Below, in pieces: positions 37,983 through 49,347 of a stretch of 64,000 nucleotides of DNA. Position numbers and translations under genes: made by a program. Positions within the stretch are counted from its first letter, which is position 1; the number at the start of each line of letters is the position of its first letter. The stretch covers positions 6,200,001 through 6,264,000 of the forward strand of contig NZ_CP018620.1 of the NCBI RefSeq assembly GCF_001908275.1, written 5' to 3'. A model generated the notes under the pieces. That model saw only the letters and a program-made list of their open reading frames with translations. It was not told where the DNA came from and did not search any database. The DNA comes from Paenibacillus xylanexedens. GTDB lineage: Bacteria > Bacillota > Bacilli > Paenibacillales > Paenibacillaceae.

Positions 37983-39222
37983 GAATTTCACTCTCCTTCA
38001 CTCCGAAGTACTTAGGCTTCTTCAACACGTTACCCCGTACAAGCAGGGTCAACAGGAAGCGGGAGAAGAAAATATTCGTGATAATACTGGTGACAATATC
38101 AAAAATCAGCACGAGTGCAAAACCTTTAACCGCACCTGTTCCCAAGAAGAACATAACAGCCGCAGCAATAATGGTTGTGATGTTGGAGTCAATGATTGTT
38201 CGGAAGGAATGTTTACCACCCGCTTTAACCGAAGACAAGATCGACTTACCACTGCGCATCTCTTCTTTAATCCGTTCGTACGTGATGATATTGGCATCCA
38301 CCGCCATCCCTATACCCAGGATAAACGCCGCAATACCTGGAAGGGTAAGCACGAATTCTCCTAAATAGAAGATTGCAAGTACCAGCCACGTATGTGTGAT
38401 CAAGGCAAAACTCGCGATTATACCAGGAATGCGATAAAGCCCAATCATGAACACTAGAATAATAACGGAACCAATCAATCCTGCTTTAATGGTCTGATCC
38501 AGAGAAAGCTTACCAAGTGTTGCACCAACACTTTGTGAATACTTCTCTGTAAGTTTCAGTGGCAATGCACCCAAGTTAATGGTGTCACGAAGCTGGTTTG
38601 CTTCGTCACGTGTGTAAGCACCCGAAATCTGAGCGGAACCATCTGTCAACTGTTGTCTAACGGTTGGAGCAGATAGAAGCTCATCGTCCAAATAAATCGC
38701 GAGAGGTTGTCCGATCAAACGTTTGGTAATCTCGGAAAATTTGGCTTTATCTTTCACTTGAATGTCAATCATCGGCTCATTCAATTGAGTGAACACAACT
38801 TTGGCTGCATTCTCAACAAATTCATTTCCGCGAAGCTCAATTTTGGTGTATTCGCCTTCCTTGTCGTTCTCAGCTTTACTACGGAAGGTCAAAACAGCCG
38901 GCTCTTTCATTTTGGCTCTAACTTCAGCCTCATCCGTAACCCCTGCCAACTTCAATCGAATCCGGTTGCTTCCTTCAGTGGTTACCTCCGGTTCGCTTGT
39001 TCCGAGCGCATTGGCGCGGCTTTCAAGACTTTTGGCCGTTTGCACCAAAGATGCTTTGGTGACTTGTTGACCTGCTTCGAGCGGCTCTGCTTCATATAAG
39101 ATCTCGTAGCCTCCCTTTAAATCAAGGCCCAAGCGTATATTTTTGAGCAGTTCCGGGCTTGTTCCCACCATTACCCCTGTGGTGACAAGCACGACCAGAA
39201 TGAAACTGATAATTCTTTTCAT
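37972..39222 (-). CDS. secD: Protein-export membrane protein SecD
   Basis: The larger subunit of SecDF. The 416 residues begin with a membrane helix (MKRIISFILVVLVTTGVMVG), have a P1 head domain (about 35-235), with GLDLKGGYEILYEAEPL near the start, and end in five more helices with GLIGSVIILVFMIGLY and the D-x3-T-Y-E-R-I motif DANIITYERIKEEM. I chose the ATG at 39222, since the upstream frame to 39297 gives an unlikely N-terminus and no ribosome binding site. A near-perfect promoter lies at 39259-39287. It overlaps secF by 11 bases. Confidence 0.95.
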   Translation of the reverse strand: MKRIISFILVVLVTTGVMVGTSPELLKNIRLGLDLKGGYEILYEAEPLEAGQQVTKASLVQTAKSLESRANALGTSEPEVTTEGSNRIRLKLAGVTDEAEVRAKMKEPAVLTFRSKAENDKEGEYTKIELRGNEFVENAAKVVFTQLNEPMIDIQVKDKAKFSEITKRLIGQPLAIYLDDELLSAPTVRQQLTDGSAQISGAYTRDEANQLRDTINLGALPLKLTEKYSQSVGATLGKLSLDQTIKAGLIGSVIILVFMIGLYRIPGIIASFALITHTWLVLAIFYLGEFVLTLPGIAAFILGIGMAVDANIITYERIKEEMRSGKSILSSVKAGGKHSFRTIIDSNITTIIAAAVMFFLGTGAVKGFALVLIFDIVTSIITNIFFSRFLLTLLVRGNVLKKPKYFGVKESEIRAL

Positions 39223-39258
39223 GCCGTTCCTAGATCCCCTTTCGTTCTCAATATTCCT

Positions 39259-39287
39259 ATTATAGCGATGCCGTAAAAAGCAGTCAA
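39259..39287 (-). promoter_or_regulatory. Sigma-A promoter of secD
   Basis: On the minus strand TTGACT (39282-39287) and TATAAT (39259-39264) with a 17-bp spacer, 37 bp before the secD start codon. One base differs from the consensus -35. Confidence 0.82.
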
Positions 39288-39294
39288 TTTTCAA

Positions 39295-39327
39295 CAAAAA
39301 AGATCCCTTTCGTCTAGAAAGAGGACC
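39295..39327 (-). terminator. Terminator at the end of comN (overlapping its last codons)
   Basis: On the minus strand GTCCTCTTTC-TAGAC-GAAAGGGATC pairs imperfectly and is followed by six T. Because the stop codon is at 39314, the 5' arm lies inside the last codons. It would uncouple comN from secD, which has its own promoter. Confidence 0.55.
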
Positions 39328-39562
39328 CCCGGTATGCAGACACGGTCATAAAGTTCATAAAGCTTGTTGCTTTCAGTGACAAAATGTCGTTCACCAGCTG
39401 GTGAAGCGGTGGAATGCCCTGTTTTTCATATTTATGACTGACGCAATTCCAGACATCTTTGCTGGTGACATATTCGTAACCGACAAGCCTTAATTCCTCC
39501 GCTTTGCTACGGCAGAGCATCTCTATTGACTGTTCCAACTCCACATCATTCATTTCTTCCAA
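39314..39562 (-). CDS. ComN-like post-transcriptional regulator
   Basis: A small 82-residue helical protein of the ComN (YrzD) type; in B. subtilis ComN lies beside secDF and spoVB in the same order and supports expression of the comE competence operon after transcription. The product contains ELEQSIEMLCRSKAEELRLVGYEYVTSKDVWNCVSHKYEK, a compact domain with conserved W and C, and QGIPPLHQLVNDILSL. The start is a TTG at 39562 seven bases after AGGGAGG. The C-terminus is short compared with the B. subtilis protein. The assignment rests mostly on gene order and size. Confidence 0.75.
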   Translation of the reverse strand: MEEMNDVELEQSIEMLCRSKAEELRLVGYEYVTSKDVWNCVSHKYEKQGIPPLHQLVNDILSLKATSFMNFMTVSAYRGSSF

Positions 39563-39780
39563 CGGGGAGCCTCCCTTCGTACATCCAAGCCTTTATGCGG
39601 CATCAATATTACATGATTCGACTTCGCCTGATCATATTCCTTCTTGCTGAATATGGTTCTTTTTGTTAATCGTGTCCAAGTTGTCATGAGAAGATAAAGG
39701 ACTAGCATAGGATGAAGAACAACGGCTTTGTCCCGTTTATGTTGATAGCCTGTACTTTCAACCGGGAAAGAGGGGTAGTC

Positions 39781-41415
39781 TTGAAGAAACAGACATTTAT
39801 CCAGGGGGCCATGATCCTGCTCGCGGCAGGCATAATTAATCGAATACTTGGTTTCATCCCGCGCATTGCGCTGCCACGAGTCATCGGTGCAGAAGGTGTT
39901 GGCATCTACCAATTGAGCTATCCCTTTTTTATCGTACTGGTGACATTAATTACGGGTGGTATTCCGCTCGCCGTAGCCAAGCTCGTAGCCGAAGCTGATA
40001 CCGGTGCCAATCGTTATTCCCCCCAGCGAATCCTGCAAGTAAGCTTAAGCTTTACGTTGACCCTGGGTGTTGTATTCATGTTTTTGTGCATCCTGTTTGC
40101 ACCCTGGGTTACCAAGTACGTGCTCACAGATGAGCGGGTATACCATACGTTCGTTAGTATGAGCCCCATGATTGCCATTATCGCCGTATCAGCCGTCTAC
40201 AGAGGGTATTTCCAAGGTAAGCAAAACATGATGCCTACTGCCATTTCATCCATTGTTGAAACCATCATTCGTATCGTCTGTGTCATTTGGTTTGCCTGGC
40301 TTCTCCTCCCCCACGGTATTGCCCAAGCTGCTGCTGGTGCCATGCTGGGAGCGCTCGTTGGAGAATTCGGCGGTATGCTTGTACTCTTGTGGAAGTATAA
40401 CAGGCAGAAGAAAGAATTACCGCTCGCTATGCAACAGAACATGTCCAATCTCACAACCAAACCTTCAGCCAAACCTTTAAACCCAATACCTTCAGTTCTG
40501 AAAGAGGCGGGTACTCCACAGCCCGGATTAATCCGGCGTTTGCTTGCAATCTCTATTCCTGTTACAGCAGGCCGATTGGTTGGCTCCTTATCCTATCTGG
40601 CCGAAACCATCGTTACTGCCCAGAGTCTGGCTCTGGCAGGCATATCCAAAGGGCTCGCTACAGCACAATATGGTGCATTACAAGGTATGATTATTCCTCT
40701 GCTGCTGCTGCCGGGGGCACTAACCTCATCGCTCGCGACATCACTTGTGCCTTCACTGTCCGAAGCTTCTGCTCAGGGAGATCGCACACTGATTCACAAA
40801 AGAATGCATCAGGCCTTACGTTTGGCACTTGTGACAGGTGCTCCGTTTTCCGTGTTTATGTATGTGCTTGCCGAACCGATGTGTCTTGTTCTGTATAATG
40901 ATGCATCGATCGGAAGCATGCTGAAACTAATGGCTCCCTTTGCTTTGTTCATTTATATTCAAGCTCCTCTTCAAGCTGCATTACAAGCTCTTGACCGTCC
41001 GGGTAAAGCATTGCTAAATACGTTTATCGGTGCTGTTATCAAAATCACGTTGATTTTAACGCTTGCTTCCCAGCCTGAATATGGCATCTTCGGTGCAGTC
41101 ATCGCCATCTGTGTGAATTCTACGGTAGTTACCCTGTTACATGCCCAAAGCGTACGTAGCCTGCTACAGTTCCGCTTCAAAATTTTGGATTGGGTCAAGA
41201 CGGGTGCAGGAATGTTTATCATGGGAGCGGCGACCCTACTCGTATACGAAGAGACTGCCATGATATTGCCTTTTTGGGTGAGGATGCTTCTCGCTCCTTT
41301 TGTCGGGCTTATCGTGTATTTCATCGTCATGGGCTGGACGAAAATGATTGACTTTCATGATCTGTCCCGTGCTCCTTTGATTGGTTCATGGTTCAAGCGC
41401 CGCTCAGGCAAATGA
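39781..41415 (+). CDS. spoVB: Stage V sporulation protein B (MOP/MATE-type flippase)
   Basis: A 544-residue membrane protein of the MOP exporter superfamily, about 14 helices, thought to flip a precursor needed for the spore cortex. It starts KKQTFIQGAMILLAAGIINRILGFIPRIALPRVIGAEGVGIYQLSYPFF, diagnostic of SpoVB, with ITGGIPLAVAKLVAEA next. The start is a TTG at 39781: GAGGGG lies six bases before it. An upstream frame to ATG at 39712 would add residues without a site. It is divergent from comN and convergent with the DUF421 gene, with only 3 bp between their stops. Synteny with B. subtilis spoVB supports the name. Confidence 0.9.
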   Translation: MKKQTFIQGAMILLAAGIINRILGFIPRIALPRVIGAEGVGIYQLSYPFFIVLVTLITGGIPLAVAKLVAEADTGANRYSPQRILQVSLSFTLTLGVVFMFLCILFAPWVTKYVLTDERVYHTFVSMSPMIAIIAVSAVYRGYFQGKQNMMPTAISSIVETIIRIVCVIWFAWLLLPHGIAQAAAGAMLGALVGEFGGMLVLLWKYNRQKKELPLAMQQNMSNLTTKPSAKPLNPIPSVLKEAGTPQPGLIRRLLAISIPVTAGRLVGSLSYLAETIVTAQSLALAGISKGLATAQYGALQGMIIPLLLLPGALTSSLATSLVPSLSEASAQGDRTLIHKRMHQALRLALVTGAPFSVFMYVLAEPMCLVLYNDASIGSMLKLMAPFALFIYIQAPLQAALQALDRPGKALLNTFIGAVIKITLILTLASQPEYGIFGAVIAICVNSTVVTLLHAQSVRSLLQFRFKILDWVKTGAGMFIMGAATLLVYEETAMILPFWVRMLLAPFVGLIVYFIVMGWTKMIDFHDLSRAPLIGSWFKRRSGK

Positions 41416-41418
41416 TTT

Positions 41419-42177
41419 TCATTTTTTATCATCTTTTGGACTGACATATATCTTCCCATTGTGGTCAATGGAACATATAAATACATCCTTGAAATCCAGA
41501 ATTCCGTTATGTTGAATTTGATTTTTCAGCCAAAATCTCGTTTTCTGGATGATCTCCAGATTCTGATCCTGGACCTTTCCGTCCATAATTAAGGGGAGTG
41601 GCAGACCTTCATATTTGATATTTGGAAATCCGTCAATCTGGTTTTTTCCTGTTTTGGATTTACTGGAAGAAGAATCTTCTGAGTCAGAACCGGAAGAATT
41701 GCTGTCGTTAGAAGTATTCTCATCCTTGGGAAAAACGGTCAGCTTGCCTGTGGTCTCCAAAATAGCGAAATCAACCTCACCGATACTATCTACATTCTGT
41801 TCACGGAGTTGTTGCAATAGATCATCCAGATTATATCGTTGCTTCCGCATCTCATCTCGGTGAAGAACGCCTTTGGAGATCAAAACAGTAGGTTTGCCAT
41901 CAATCATCAGGCGAAGACGCCGACTTTTAAGACCTATAAAGGCCATTCCGATCTGTACAATGATCAAGGTAAGCATGGGGGCAATCCCATAAGAGAGTGG
42001 TTTATCAATATCTTCAATGACAAAAGCAGCCATTTCAGCAAGCATAATGGACACGACAAGATCAAACATGGATAGCTTACCAATCTCACGTTTACCCATA
42101 ACCCTCATTGCACAGTACACCAGAAAGTACATGAGAATGGTTCGAAAGATATGTGATCCGACATCTGGGAAGTTCAC
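41419..42177 (-). CDS. DUF421 membrane protein (YrbG/YetF family)
   Basis: A 252-residue protein: three membrane helices at the N-terminus (about 10-85, IFRTILMYFLVYCAMRVMGKREIGKLSMFDLVVSIMLAEM), then DUF421 and its C-terminal YetF domain. The conserved MGKREIG and SIMLAEMAA are visible. Between residues 165 and 190 is an unusual insert rich in Ser, Asp and Glu (runs of DSNSSGSDSEDSSSS). It starts with GTG at 42177 after AAGGAGG. B. subtilis yrbG is beside spoVB and yrzE in the same arrangement. Function unknown, but the family is linked to spore or membrane stress properties. Confidence 0.88.
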   Translation of the reverse strand: MNFPDVGSHIFRTILMYFLVYCAMRVMGKREIGKLSMFDLVVSIMLAEMAAFVIEDIDKPLSYGIAPMLTLIIVQIGMAFIGLKSRRLRLMIDGKPTVLISKGVLHRDEMRKQRYNLDDLLQQLREQNVDSIGEVDFAILETTGKLTVFPKDENTSNDSNSSGSDSEDSSSSKSKTGKNQIDGFPNIKYEGLPLPLIMDGKVQDQNLEIIQKTRFWLKNQIQHNGILDFKDVFICSIDHNGKIYVSPKDDKK

Positions 42178-42360
42178 AACAGGGGTCCTCCTTCGAAACT
42201 GAGTTTTTAACAGTTAGCTGGGTAGTGCAATCCCTATTTTGACCTGAACCTTACATGCTCATGCAGAAATAATCCGTTCATTTAATGGAAAACAGTTCAT
42301 AAGTCCGAAGGCTTGACCATACACTGTATTAACTTATAACTTGTACAAGGGGGTTGCTTC

Positions 42361-42753
42361 ATGCAATTGATCCGCCGCTTGGTTTCGTTTCGAGTGTCCA
42401 ATCCGATTCTGTCAGGCCTCTGTCAGGCTTTTGTATGGATGTTTATCGGGGCATTTATTCTCTCCTTGTTTCTCTGGATGAGCGGAATGCGGGAACAGGA
42501 CCTCTCGTTGTATACCTATGTTGTTCATGGCTTGTCATTATTGGTTGGTGGTTTTGTGGCAGGCAAACGTTCAGGTGAAAAAGGATGGTACTACGGAGGG
42601 ATTACCGGAATCGTATATGGACTCCTTGTGCTGTTGATCGGATTTCTCGCGCTGGATGCTTCGTTTAATTGGAAGGATAGTTTACAACTGCTTAGCGCGT
42701 TCTTCATTTCAGCTCTCGGTGGCATGTTCGGTGTTAATACGCATCGCTCCTAA
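42361..42753 (+). CDS. TIGR04086-family membrane protein (YrzE-like)
   Basis: A 130-residue integral membrane protein with four hydrophobic helices (about 15-40, 52-68, 80-100, 105-125). It contains GGFVAGKRSGEKGWYYGGITGIVYG, a conserved signature of the YrzE/TIGR04086 group. Its location between a DUF421 gene and yajC agrees with yrzE in B. subtilis. Start ATG at 42361 follows AAGGGGG at good distance. It is read on the plus strand, opposite to the neighbouring operon, and appears monocistronic. Its role is unknown. Confidence 0.85.
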   Translation: MQLIRRLVSFRVSNPILSGLCQAFVWMFIGAFILSLFLWMSGMREQDLSLYTYVVHGLSLLVGGFVAGKRSGEKGWYYGGITGIVYGLLVLLIGFLALDASFNWKDSLQLLSAFFISALGGMFGVNTHRS

Positions 42754-42790
42754 CTGACTCGTAAAGAACACCGACCTTCCCTCATAAATC

Positions 42791-42829
42791 AAAAAAGAGA
42801 ACCGGGTCTCCAAGGAGATCCGGTTCTCT
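42791..42829 (-). terminator. Terminator after yajC
   Basis: On the minus strand AGAGAACCGGATCTCC-TTG-GAGACCCGGTTCTCT makes a stem of about 15 bp, followed by six T. It closes the operon read from bofC/ruvC through yajC. Confidence 0.9.
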
Positions 42830-42878
42830 ACTAGGGAATACGCCACAAACGCACCCTCGTTATTCTATGTTACAGTAA

Positions 42879-43190
42879 CTATTCAACAGCTGTATCACGA
42901 GCTACAGCCGTGCTGATTGCATTACGATCAAATGTAAGCTTAGTTACATCGTTTACACGCAATACAACCACATCGTCCGTAATCTCAGCGATCGTACCGT
43001 GAAGGCCACCAATCGTTACAATTTTATCGCCCTTTTTCAATTGGCTCAGCATGGAATTCCGTTGCTTTTGCTTTTTGTTCTGTGGACGAATCATCAAGAA
43101 GTAGAAAATCGCAACCATGAGTACCAAAGGTACAATCAATGATACGATTCCACCTCCTTGCGCTCCTGCTAGAGTCATTCCCTGAAACAT
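42879..43190 (-). CDS. yajC: Preprotein translocase subunit YajC
   Basis: A 103-residue single-span membrane protein, an accessory partner of SecDF. The helix is residues about 14-35 (GGIVSLIVPLVLMVAIFYFLMIRP) followed by the conserved RPQNKKQKQRNSMLSQLKKGDKIVTIGGLHGTIAEI. The start at 43190 follows AAGGGGGA. It follows tgt in the same direction with a 67-bp gap, the conserved queA-tgt-yajC order of bacteria. No anomalies. Confidence 0.95.
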   Translation of the reverse strand: MFQGMTLAGAQGGGIVSLIVPLVLMVAIFYFLMIRPQNKKQKQRNSMLSQLKKGDKIVTIGGLHGTIAEITDDVVVLRVNDVTKLTFDRNAISTAVARDTAVE

Positions 43191-43257
43191 TCAAACTCCC
43201 CCTTATCGACTATACATACAGATATTGCTTGTTACGCCGGTTTCCTTAGAACCTCAT

Positions 43258-44403
<1,146 letters not shown>

Positions 44404-44437
44404 TCATCCTCTAAAAGTTAATCGTTATACCGTTATA

Positions 44438-45466
44438 CTAATATATCAACATGGCATCGCCGAAGCTGAAGAACCGGTATTTCTCTTGGATGGCTTCCTC
44501 ATATGCCTGCATAATATGTTCCCTGCCTGCTAGTGCACTAACCAACATAACCAACGTGGATTTCGGGAGATGAAAATTCGTAAGCATCCCATCGATCACT
44601 TTGAAGGAATAGCCCGGATAGATGAAAATGCTGGTCCATCCGCTGCTCGCTTGCAGTATTCCATTTTCAAATTTGCTGCCTACCGTTTCCAAAGTCCGGC
44701 AGCTCGTTGTCCCAACCGCAAAAACACGGTGTCCATTCTCTTTGGTCTGGTTAATCAGATCTGCCGTTTCTTGTGACAAGGAGTAATACTCCTCATGCAT
44801 AACATGATCTTCAACAACATCAACCGACATTGGTCTGAATGTTCCTAGTCCTACATGAAGCGTAATGAAGGCGACATTTACGCCCTTGGCTCGAATCTGA
44901 TCCAACAAATCATCCGTAAAGTGCAGTCCCGCTGTAGGTGCAGCCGCCGACCCTTCATGCTTGGCATACACGGTCTGGTACCGTTCGCGGTCATCCAATG
45001 TCTCTTTGATATAAGGTGGCAACGGCATCTCACCAAGACGATCCAGAATCTCTTGGAAGATTCCATCATACGTAAACGTAAGTGTACGTGCCCCCATCTC
45101 GCCCTCTTCTTCAATGATTGCCTTCAATTCATCACCAAATACGATGACTGAACCGGCTTTCAGCTTTTTACCCGGCTTAACCAGTGCTTCCCACTTGTCG
45201 CCTTCCACATTTTTGAGCAATAACACTTCCGCTTTTGCTCCGGTATCTTCCTTTGTACCGAACAGACGGGCTGGTAGAACACGTGTATCATTCAGAATCA
45301 ATGTATCACCGGGATTCAGAAAATCGATAATATCAGGAAACGTTTGATGATTAATCTCACCACTATCTTTGTTCAAGGTGAGCAAACGCGATGCCGTGCG
45401 ATCAAGCAACGGCGTCTGTGCTATCAATTGCTCTGGTAATTCAAAATCATATAAGTTCACATTCAT
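44438..45466 (-). CDS. queA: S-adenosylmethionine:tRNA ribosyltransferase-isomerase
   Basis: Adds the epoxycyclopentane part of queuosine after Tgt has inserted preQ1. The 342 residues start [19 protein letters not shown], with [17 protein letters not shown] and [18 protein letters not shown], all characteristic of QueA. I chose the ATG at 45466, which follows AAGGA at about eleven bases; the ATG at 45496 lies before it and gives an odd N-terminus. It follows the SpoIID-domain gene with a 7-bp gap and precedes tgt by 43 bp. No missing residues noted. Confidence 0.96.
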   Translation of the reverse strand: MNVNLYDFELPEQLIAQTPLLDRTASRLLTLNKDSGEINHQTFPDIIDFLNPGDTLILNDTRVLPARLFGTKEDTGAKAEVLLLKNVEGDKWEALVKPGKKLKAGSVIVFGDELKAIIEEEGEMGARTLTFTYDGIFQEILDRLGEMPLPPYIKETLDDRERYQTVYAKHEGSAAAPTAGLHFTDDLLDQIRAKGVNVAFITLHVGLGTFRPMSVDVVEDHVMHEEYYSLSQETADLINQTKENGHRVFAVGTTSCRTLETVGSKFENGILQASSGWTSIFIYPGYSFKVIDGMLTNFHLPKSTLVMLVSALAGREHIMQAYEEAIQEKYRFFSFGDAMLIY

Positions 45467-45473
45467 TTTAGTT

Positions 45474-47561
45474 TCATTCCTTAACAATAGTCGCATTTTG
45501 ATAATAGTGTTTCAATATTGTCTGGTAATCATACCCTTCATCTGCCATGCCTTTGGCTCCCCATTGGGACAAGCCCAATCCGTGGCCATTGCCCTGACCG
45601 ATGAACATGTAGGTCTGACCCTGTGTCACCGCTCTCGCTTGACCATCACCACTCATAACTACAAGTGCATTACCGGATGATGTTCCTGCGCCAGAAGAAG
45701 ACAATACAGAGGCACCATTTGAGCCGGTTTTACTGGCTGTTTTGCCGTTAGCGCCTAATACAGTATAACTTCCGGTCCCTGCAATATCAAATAAAGTGCT
45801 CGGTAATCCACCGAGCGCAGAGCGGTATGTATCGGCATATTTCACCGTCATAGCCTGTCCATTGGCAGTGACTTCAAGTGCTCTTCCGGAAGGTCCACGC
45901 TTGGTTACTTCCAAGGTTGAGATTGAAGCAGGAACAGACGCTGTCGTTTTACCCTGAAGGGATTTAACCAACTGGGCAGACGTAAAAGGTCCTCTCACCC
46001 AAGCATAGTCGTTGGATTGAGCCACTTTTGCCAGCACAACAGCTTCGTTGCCTGGATTCATTTTGGCTACAGGTTCAACAGTGGATTGAATTAACGGAAT
46101 GGCACGCACATTGGTATTCTGAGCCGTTACCGTCACTTTTGCCAGTCCCGCATTGGTCTTGGTCGTTAATTCTTTGATGTTATCCTCACGAATGTACCCG
46201 CTAACGCCTGAACTGAGCAGCACATGGTACCACGTATGTAATCCTGCCTGGGCTGATGTATCCCCCGAGCTAACTACATTAGTGAAAACACCTGCTCCAC
46301 CGTTCCATACCTCAGAAGGATGAGCCGTCTGGCCGCCCGCATTGGAGGAGAACACAGCTTCGATGATTTTACCACCGCTCTTGACCACTTCTCCCGCAGT
46401 TGCATCCACTGCGCTGGTTACTTTATCGTTCTCCGAACCAATCCCGTTATAGGCTTGGCTGAGCGTTGTATCCACGACATTGGCAATTTTGAAACGTTCA
46501 CCCTGTTGAAGCGCGTAGGATCGAGCAGCTACGGCTTGAACTTTCAGAGCTTCAGCAGGCCAGGAGGAATACACCTCTGCCCCTACGACAGAGTACAGGT
46601 ATTGCTCCAGTGGAACGACGTTTACCAACGCAAGATCACCACTTACGATGCTAATTTCCATATCTCCACGATACGTTCGCTGAGAACGTTCCACTACTTT
46701 GATCCCATTGCCATTCCCTTGTACTAATGCTTTGGATTCAGTACCTGCAATAGTGTAATGCGGAGCTGTTTTGAGTGCATCCGTACTTAATCCTGCATCC
46801 TGGCGGATGATGAGCCCTGCACTATTGTTGACAGGTGAAAGGCTTACCCCCGGAGCTTTGGCTTCCACACTGTTCTTCAATACAGATAATTCCGCATCTG
46901 TTGAAGCTTCACCCACCCATACCGCATATGCTTGACTTCCTCCACTCAGTTGAAGGACGGGATAAGCACTGCTAACTCCTGTTGATAAAAGGTTGGCTTG
47001 TGCTGCCTCTGCTTCCTGAATCGAGCCATAGGTTCCAGCAGACAGGCGTTTACTTCCCGTTACAGCTGGCTTTTGACCAGCCAATTGAGCTGCTGCTACC
47101 TTTTGTACTCGTGTAACAGCTTGTCCAGCCAGTGCCTCCGTTGCATAGTTACCTGTGTAGAGCTGGTAGCTGGCATTTCCATTCACAGACGTTGTAAACA
47201 GCAACGGCTTATCCGCGGTTGCCTGCAACAATTTTGCTGCTGCAGATGCTGCCTTAAAGTCTGCTGTTTCCAACACCTTTACTCGGAATCCATCTGCACT
47301 GAAACGGACTTGTCCTGCCGGAAGGCTTACATTTGCGCCACTCTCCGATTGGATGCTCCATTGTCCCGTCGATTCAAGCGTAATGAGTGGTGTAGTTGAT
47401 TTATACGTACTGCCCAGATTCGCAAACATGGCTACCCGGATCGTCTGTCCATCATTTCCTGCTGCATATGCAGGCACTTGCAGACAACCCACTGTCAAAA
47501 GAGCTGCCGCCAGTACCTTCAATCGACGACTCCACTTCTTCGTTCGTATTGCTTTTCCCAC
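45474..47561 (-). CDS. SpoIID/LytB-domain protein with SPOR-like N-terminal part
   Basis: A secreted protein of about 695 residues. A signal peptide with basic start and hydrophobic core ends at YAA-GND. Residues about 100-240 contain two SPOR-like repeats ([22 protein letters not shown] and [19 protein letters not shown]). The SpoIID domain follows (about 315-420: [37 protein letters not shown]), then an SH3-like segment, and the family's [15 protein letters not shown] near the end. Start chosen at the GTG at 47561, with GAGAGGAG just before. SpoIID proteins cut glycan strands during engulfment. It sits between ruvB and queA, which is not its place in B. subtilis. Confidence 0.87.
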   Translation of the reverse strand: MGKAIRTKKWSRRLKVLAAALLTVGCLQVPAYAAGNDGQTIRVAMFANLGSTYKSTTPLITLESTGQWSIQSESGANVSLPAGQVRFSADGFRVKVLETADFKAASAAAKLLQATADKPLLFTTSVNGNASYQLYTGNYATEALAGQAVTRVQKVAAAQLAGQKPAVTGSKRLSAGTYGSIQEAEAAQANLLSTGVSSAYPVLQLSGGSQAYAVWVGEASTDAELSVLKNSVEAKAPGVSLSPVNNSAGLIIRQDAGLSTDALKTAPHYTIAGTESKALVQGNGNGIKVVERSQRTYRGDMEISIVSGDLALVNVVPLEQYLYSVVGAEVYSSWPAEALKVQAVAARSYALQQGERFKIANVVDTTLSQAYNGIGSENDKVTSAVDATAGEVVKSGGKIIEAVFSSNAGGQTAHPSEVWNGGAGVFTNVVSSGDTSAQAGLHTWYHVLLSSGVSGYIREDNIKELTTKTNAGLAKVTVTAQNTNVRAIPLIQSTVEPVAKMNPGNEAVVLAKVAQSNDYAWVRGPFTSAQLVKSLQGKTTASVPASISTLEVTKRGPSGRALEVTANGQAMTVKYADTYRSALGGLPSTLFDIAGTGSYTVLGANGKTASKTGSNGASVLSSSGAGTSSGNALVVMSGDGQARAVTQGQTYMFIGQGNGHGLGLSQWGAKGMADEGYDYQTILKHYYQNATIVKE

Positions 47562-47666
47562 AATCAGACTCCTCTCCATGCATTTCTTTCATTTTATATC
47601 GGATTAACACGTGATTATTTCAATGTTTATGGTTAACGTTAAAATGAGCATGTTCAACAGATTCGA

Positions 47667-48677
47667 TTATTTCCCATCTCTTGGTGGAACAGGAAGACCC
47701 AAATGATGATAGGCGAGATCTGTTACGATCCTGCCCCTTGGTGTACGCTGAATCATACCAATCTGAAGCAGATACGGTTCATAAACATCCTCGATCGTCT
47801 GACTTTCTTCACCGATTGTAGCAGCAATGGTATCCAATCCTACGGGACCTCCCCGGAAGCTGTTGATCATCGATTTGAGCATCTTATGGTCAATGTCATC
47901 CAAGCCACGTGGATCGATCTGGAGACGTTGCAGCGCTTCTTCCGCCAGTGTCTGCGTTATAATCCCATCACCACGTACCTGTGCAAAGTCGCGTACTCGT
48001 TTTAACAAACGGTTGGCGATCCTTGGTGTCCCACGTGAGCGTAATGCAATCTCTTCAGCAGCATCTCCCACAATCTCCACACCCAAAATTTCTGTGGATC
48101 GTGAGACGATGTAAGCCAGCTCATCAACCGTGTAGAATTCCAATCGACTGATAACACCAAATCGATCTCGAAGTGGAGCAGACAGCAAGCCAGCACGCGT
48201 TGTAGCCCCAATCAGAGTGAATGGTGGCAGATCCAGCCGAACGGAACGTGCACTTGGACCTTTACCAATCATAATATCCAATGCCGAATCTTCCATAGCG
48301 GGGTACATGACTTCTTCAACCGTACGATGCAAACGATGAATCTCATCAATAAACAAGACATCGCCTTCCTGCAGATTGGTTAACAATGCTGCAAGATCAC
48401 CCGGGCGTTCAATGGCCGGGCCTGACGTAGTTCGTAAATTAACGCCCAATTCGTTGGCAATAATATTGGCAAGTGTTGTTTTACCAAGTCCAGGTGGTCC
48501 ATATAACAAAACGTGATCCAATGCCTCATTACGAAATTTAGCAGCTTCAATATATATCTTTAAATTTTCCTTCACCTGATTCTGCCCGATATATTCATTC
48601 AGATACCGGGGACGAAGACTCAACTCAACATTTTGGTCCTCCATCATCAGGTTCGCGGAAATAATCCGATCATCCAT
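47667..48677 (-). CDS. ruvB: Holliday junction branch migration helicase RuvB
   Basis: Hexameric AAA+ motor that drives branch migration together with RuvA. The 336 residues contain Walker [12 protein letters not shown] (about 60-70), Walker B FIDEIHRL, sensor 1 [10 protein letters not shown] and the arginine-finger region PLRDRFG. The C-terminal winged helix ends [18 protein letters not shown] set the start at the ATG at 48677, since AGGTAGGG is 6-7 bases away; the ATG at 48683 touches it. It follows ruvA after 55 bp. No anomalies. Confidence 0.97.
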   Translation of the reverse strand: MDDRIISANLMMEDQNVELSLRPRYLNEYIGQNQVKENLKIYIEAAKFRNEALDHVLLYGPPGLGKTTLANIIANELGVNLRTTSGPAIERPGDLAALLTNLQEGDVLFIDEIHRLHRTVEEVMYPAMEDSALDIMIGKGPSARSVRLDLPPFTLIGATTRAGLLSAPLRDRFGVISRLEFYTVDELAYIVSRSTEILGVEIVGDAAEEIALRSRGTPRIANRLLKRVRDFAQVRGDGIITQTLAEEALQRLQIDPRGLDDIDHKMLKSMINSFRGGPVGLDTIAATIGEESQTIEDVYEPYLLQIGMIQRTPRGRIVTDLAYHHLGLPVPPRDGK

Positions 48678-48732
48678 GTTCATCCCTACCTTTTTTTGCA
48701 GGCTACAGCTATATTATAATATGCAATTTGTA

Positions 48733-49347
48733 TTATCCCGTAAACAGCATTTGCAGCGCCTTTTTCATCAACACATCAACGGAATCTGCTGTAGTAACAT
48801 CCTTTTTCAATTTGAGCCATACTTTATCAAGCTCACTGTCAGTATACCCAAGTGCCTTGAGACCTTCACGTGCCTCATCCCAGGCTGAACCACTTCCCGA
48901 CTCTTCCGATGGAGGAGCGAACAAACCTGTTGCATACGCTGCCGCGCCAAAACTATCCAGCTTATCCTTGAGATCCAGGATCATGCGTTGTGCAGTCTTC
49001 TTGCCGATGCCCGGCAATTTGGTCAAGAACGTAAGATTCTCCTGATAAATCGCCGTAACCACATGTTCTGGTGTACCTCCAGCGAGTATGCCCAGTGCCA
49101 CTTTTGGACCGATACCAGATACTTCAATCAGTTTACGAAACAAACGCTGTTCATCCCGTGTCACAAACCCAAACAGCAACATCGCATCCTCACGCACATG
49201 ATGGTGAGTGTACACGGTAATTTCGCCTTCTTGCTTCGCAAACGCAAATGGATTTGGACAGAATACGCGATACCCTACACCATGAACATCCAGCACAATA
49301 TAATCATTCTCTACATGAATGAACTGTCCTCTTAGAAAATCAATCAT
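48733..49347 (-). CDS. ruvA: Holliday junction branch migration protein RuvA
   Basis: Four-way junction binding subunit of RuvAB. The 204 residues have the N-terminal OB fold (MIDFLRGQFIHVENDYIVLDVHGVGYRVF), helix-hairpin-helix motifs in SGIGPKVALGIL and LPGIGKKTAQRMILDL, a flexible linker (about 145-160) and the RuvB-binding C-terminal three-helix domain (EAREGLKALGYTDSELDKVW). Its ATG at 49347 overlaps the ruvC stop by four bases, so the two are coupled. Same direction as ruvB. Confidence 0.97.
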   Translation of the reverse strand: MIDFLRGQFIHVENDYIVLDVHGVGYRVFCPNPFAFAKQEGEITVYTHHHVREDAMLLFGFVTRDEQRLFRKLIEVSGIGPKVALGILAGGTPEHVVTAIYQENLTFLTKLPGIGKKTAQRMILDLKDKLDSFGAAAYATGLFAPPSEESGSGSAWDEAREGLKALGYTDSELDKVWLKLKKDVTTADSVDVLMKKALQMLFTG

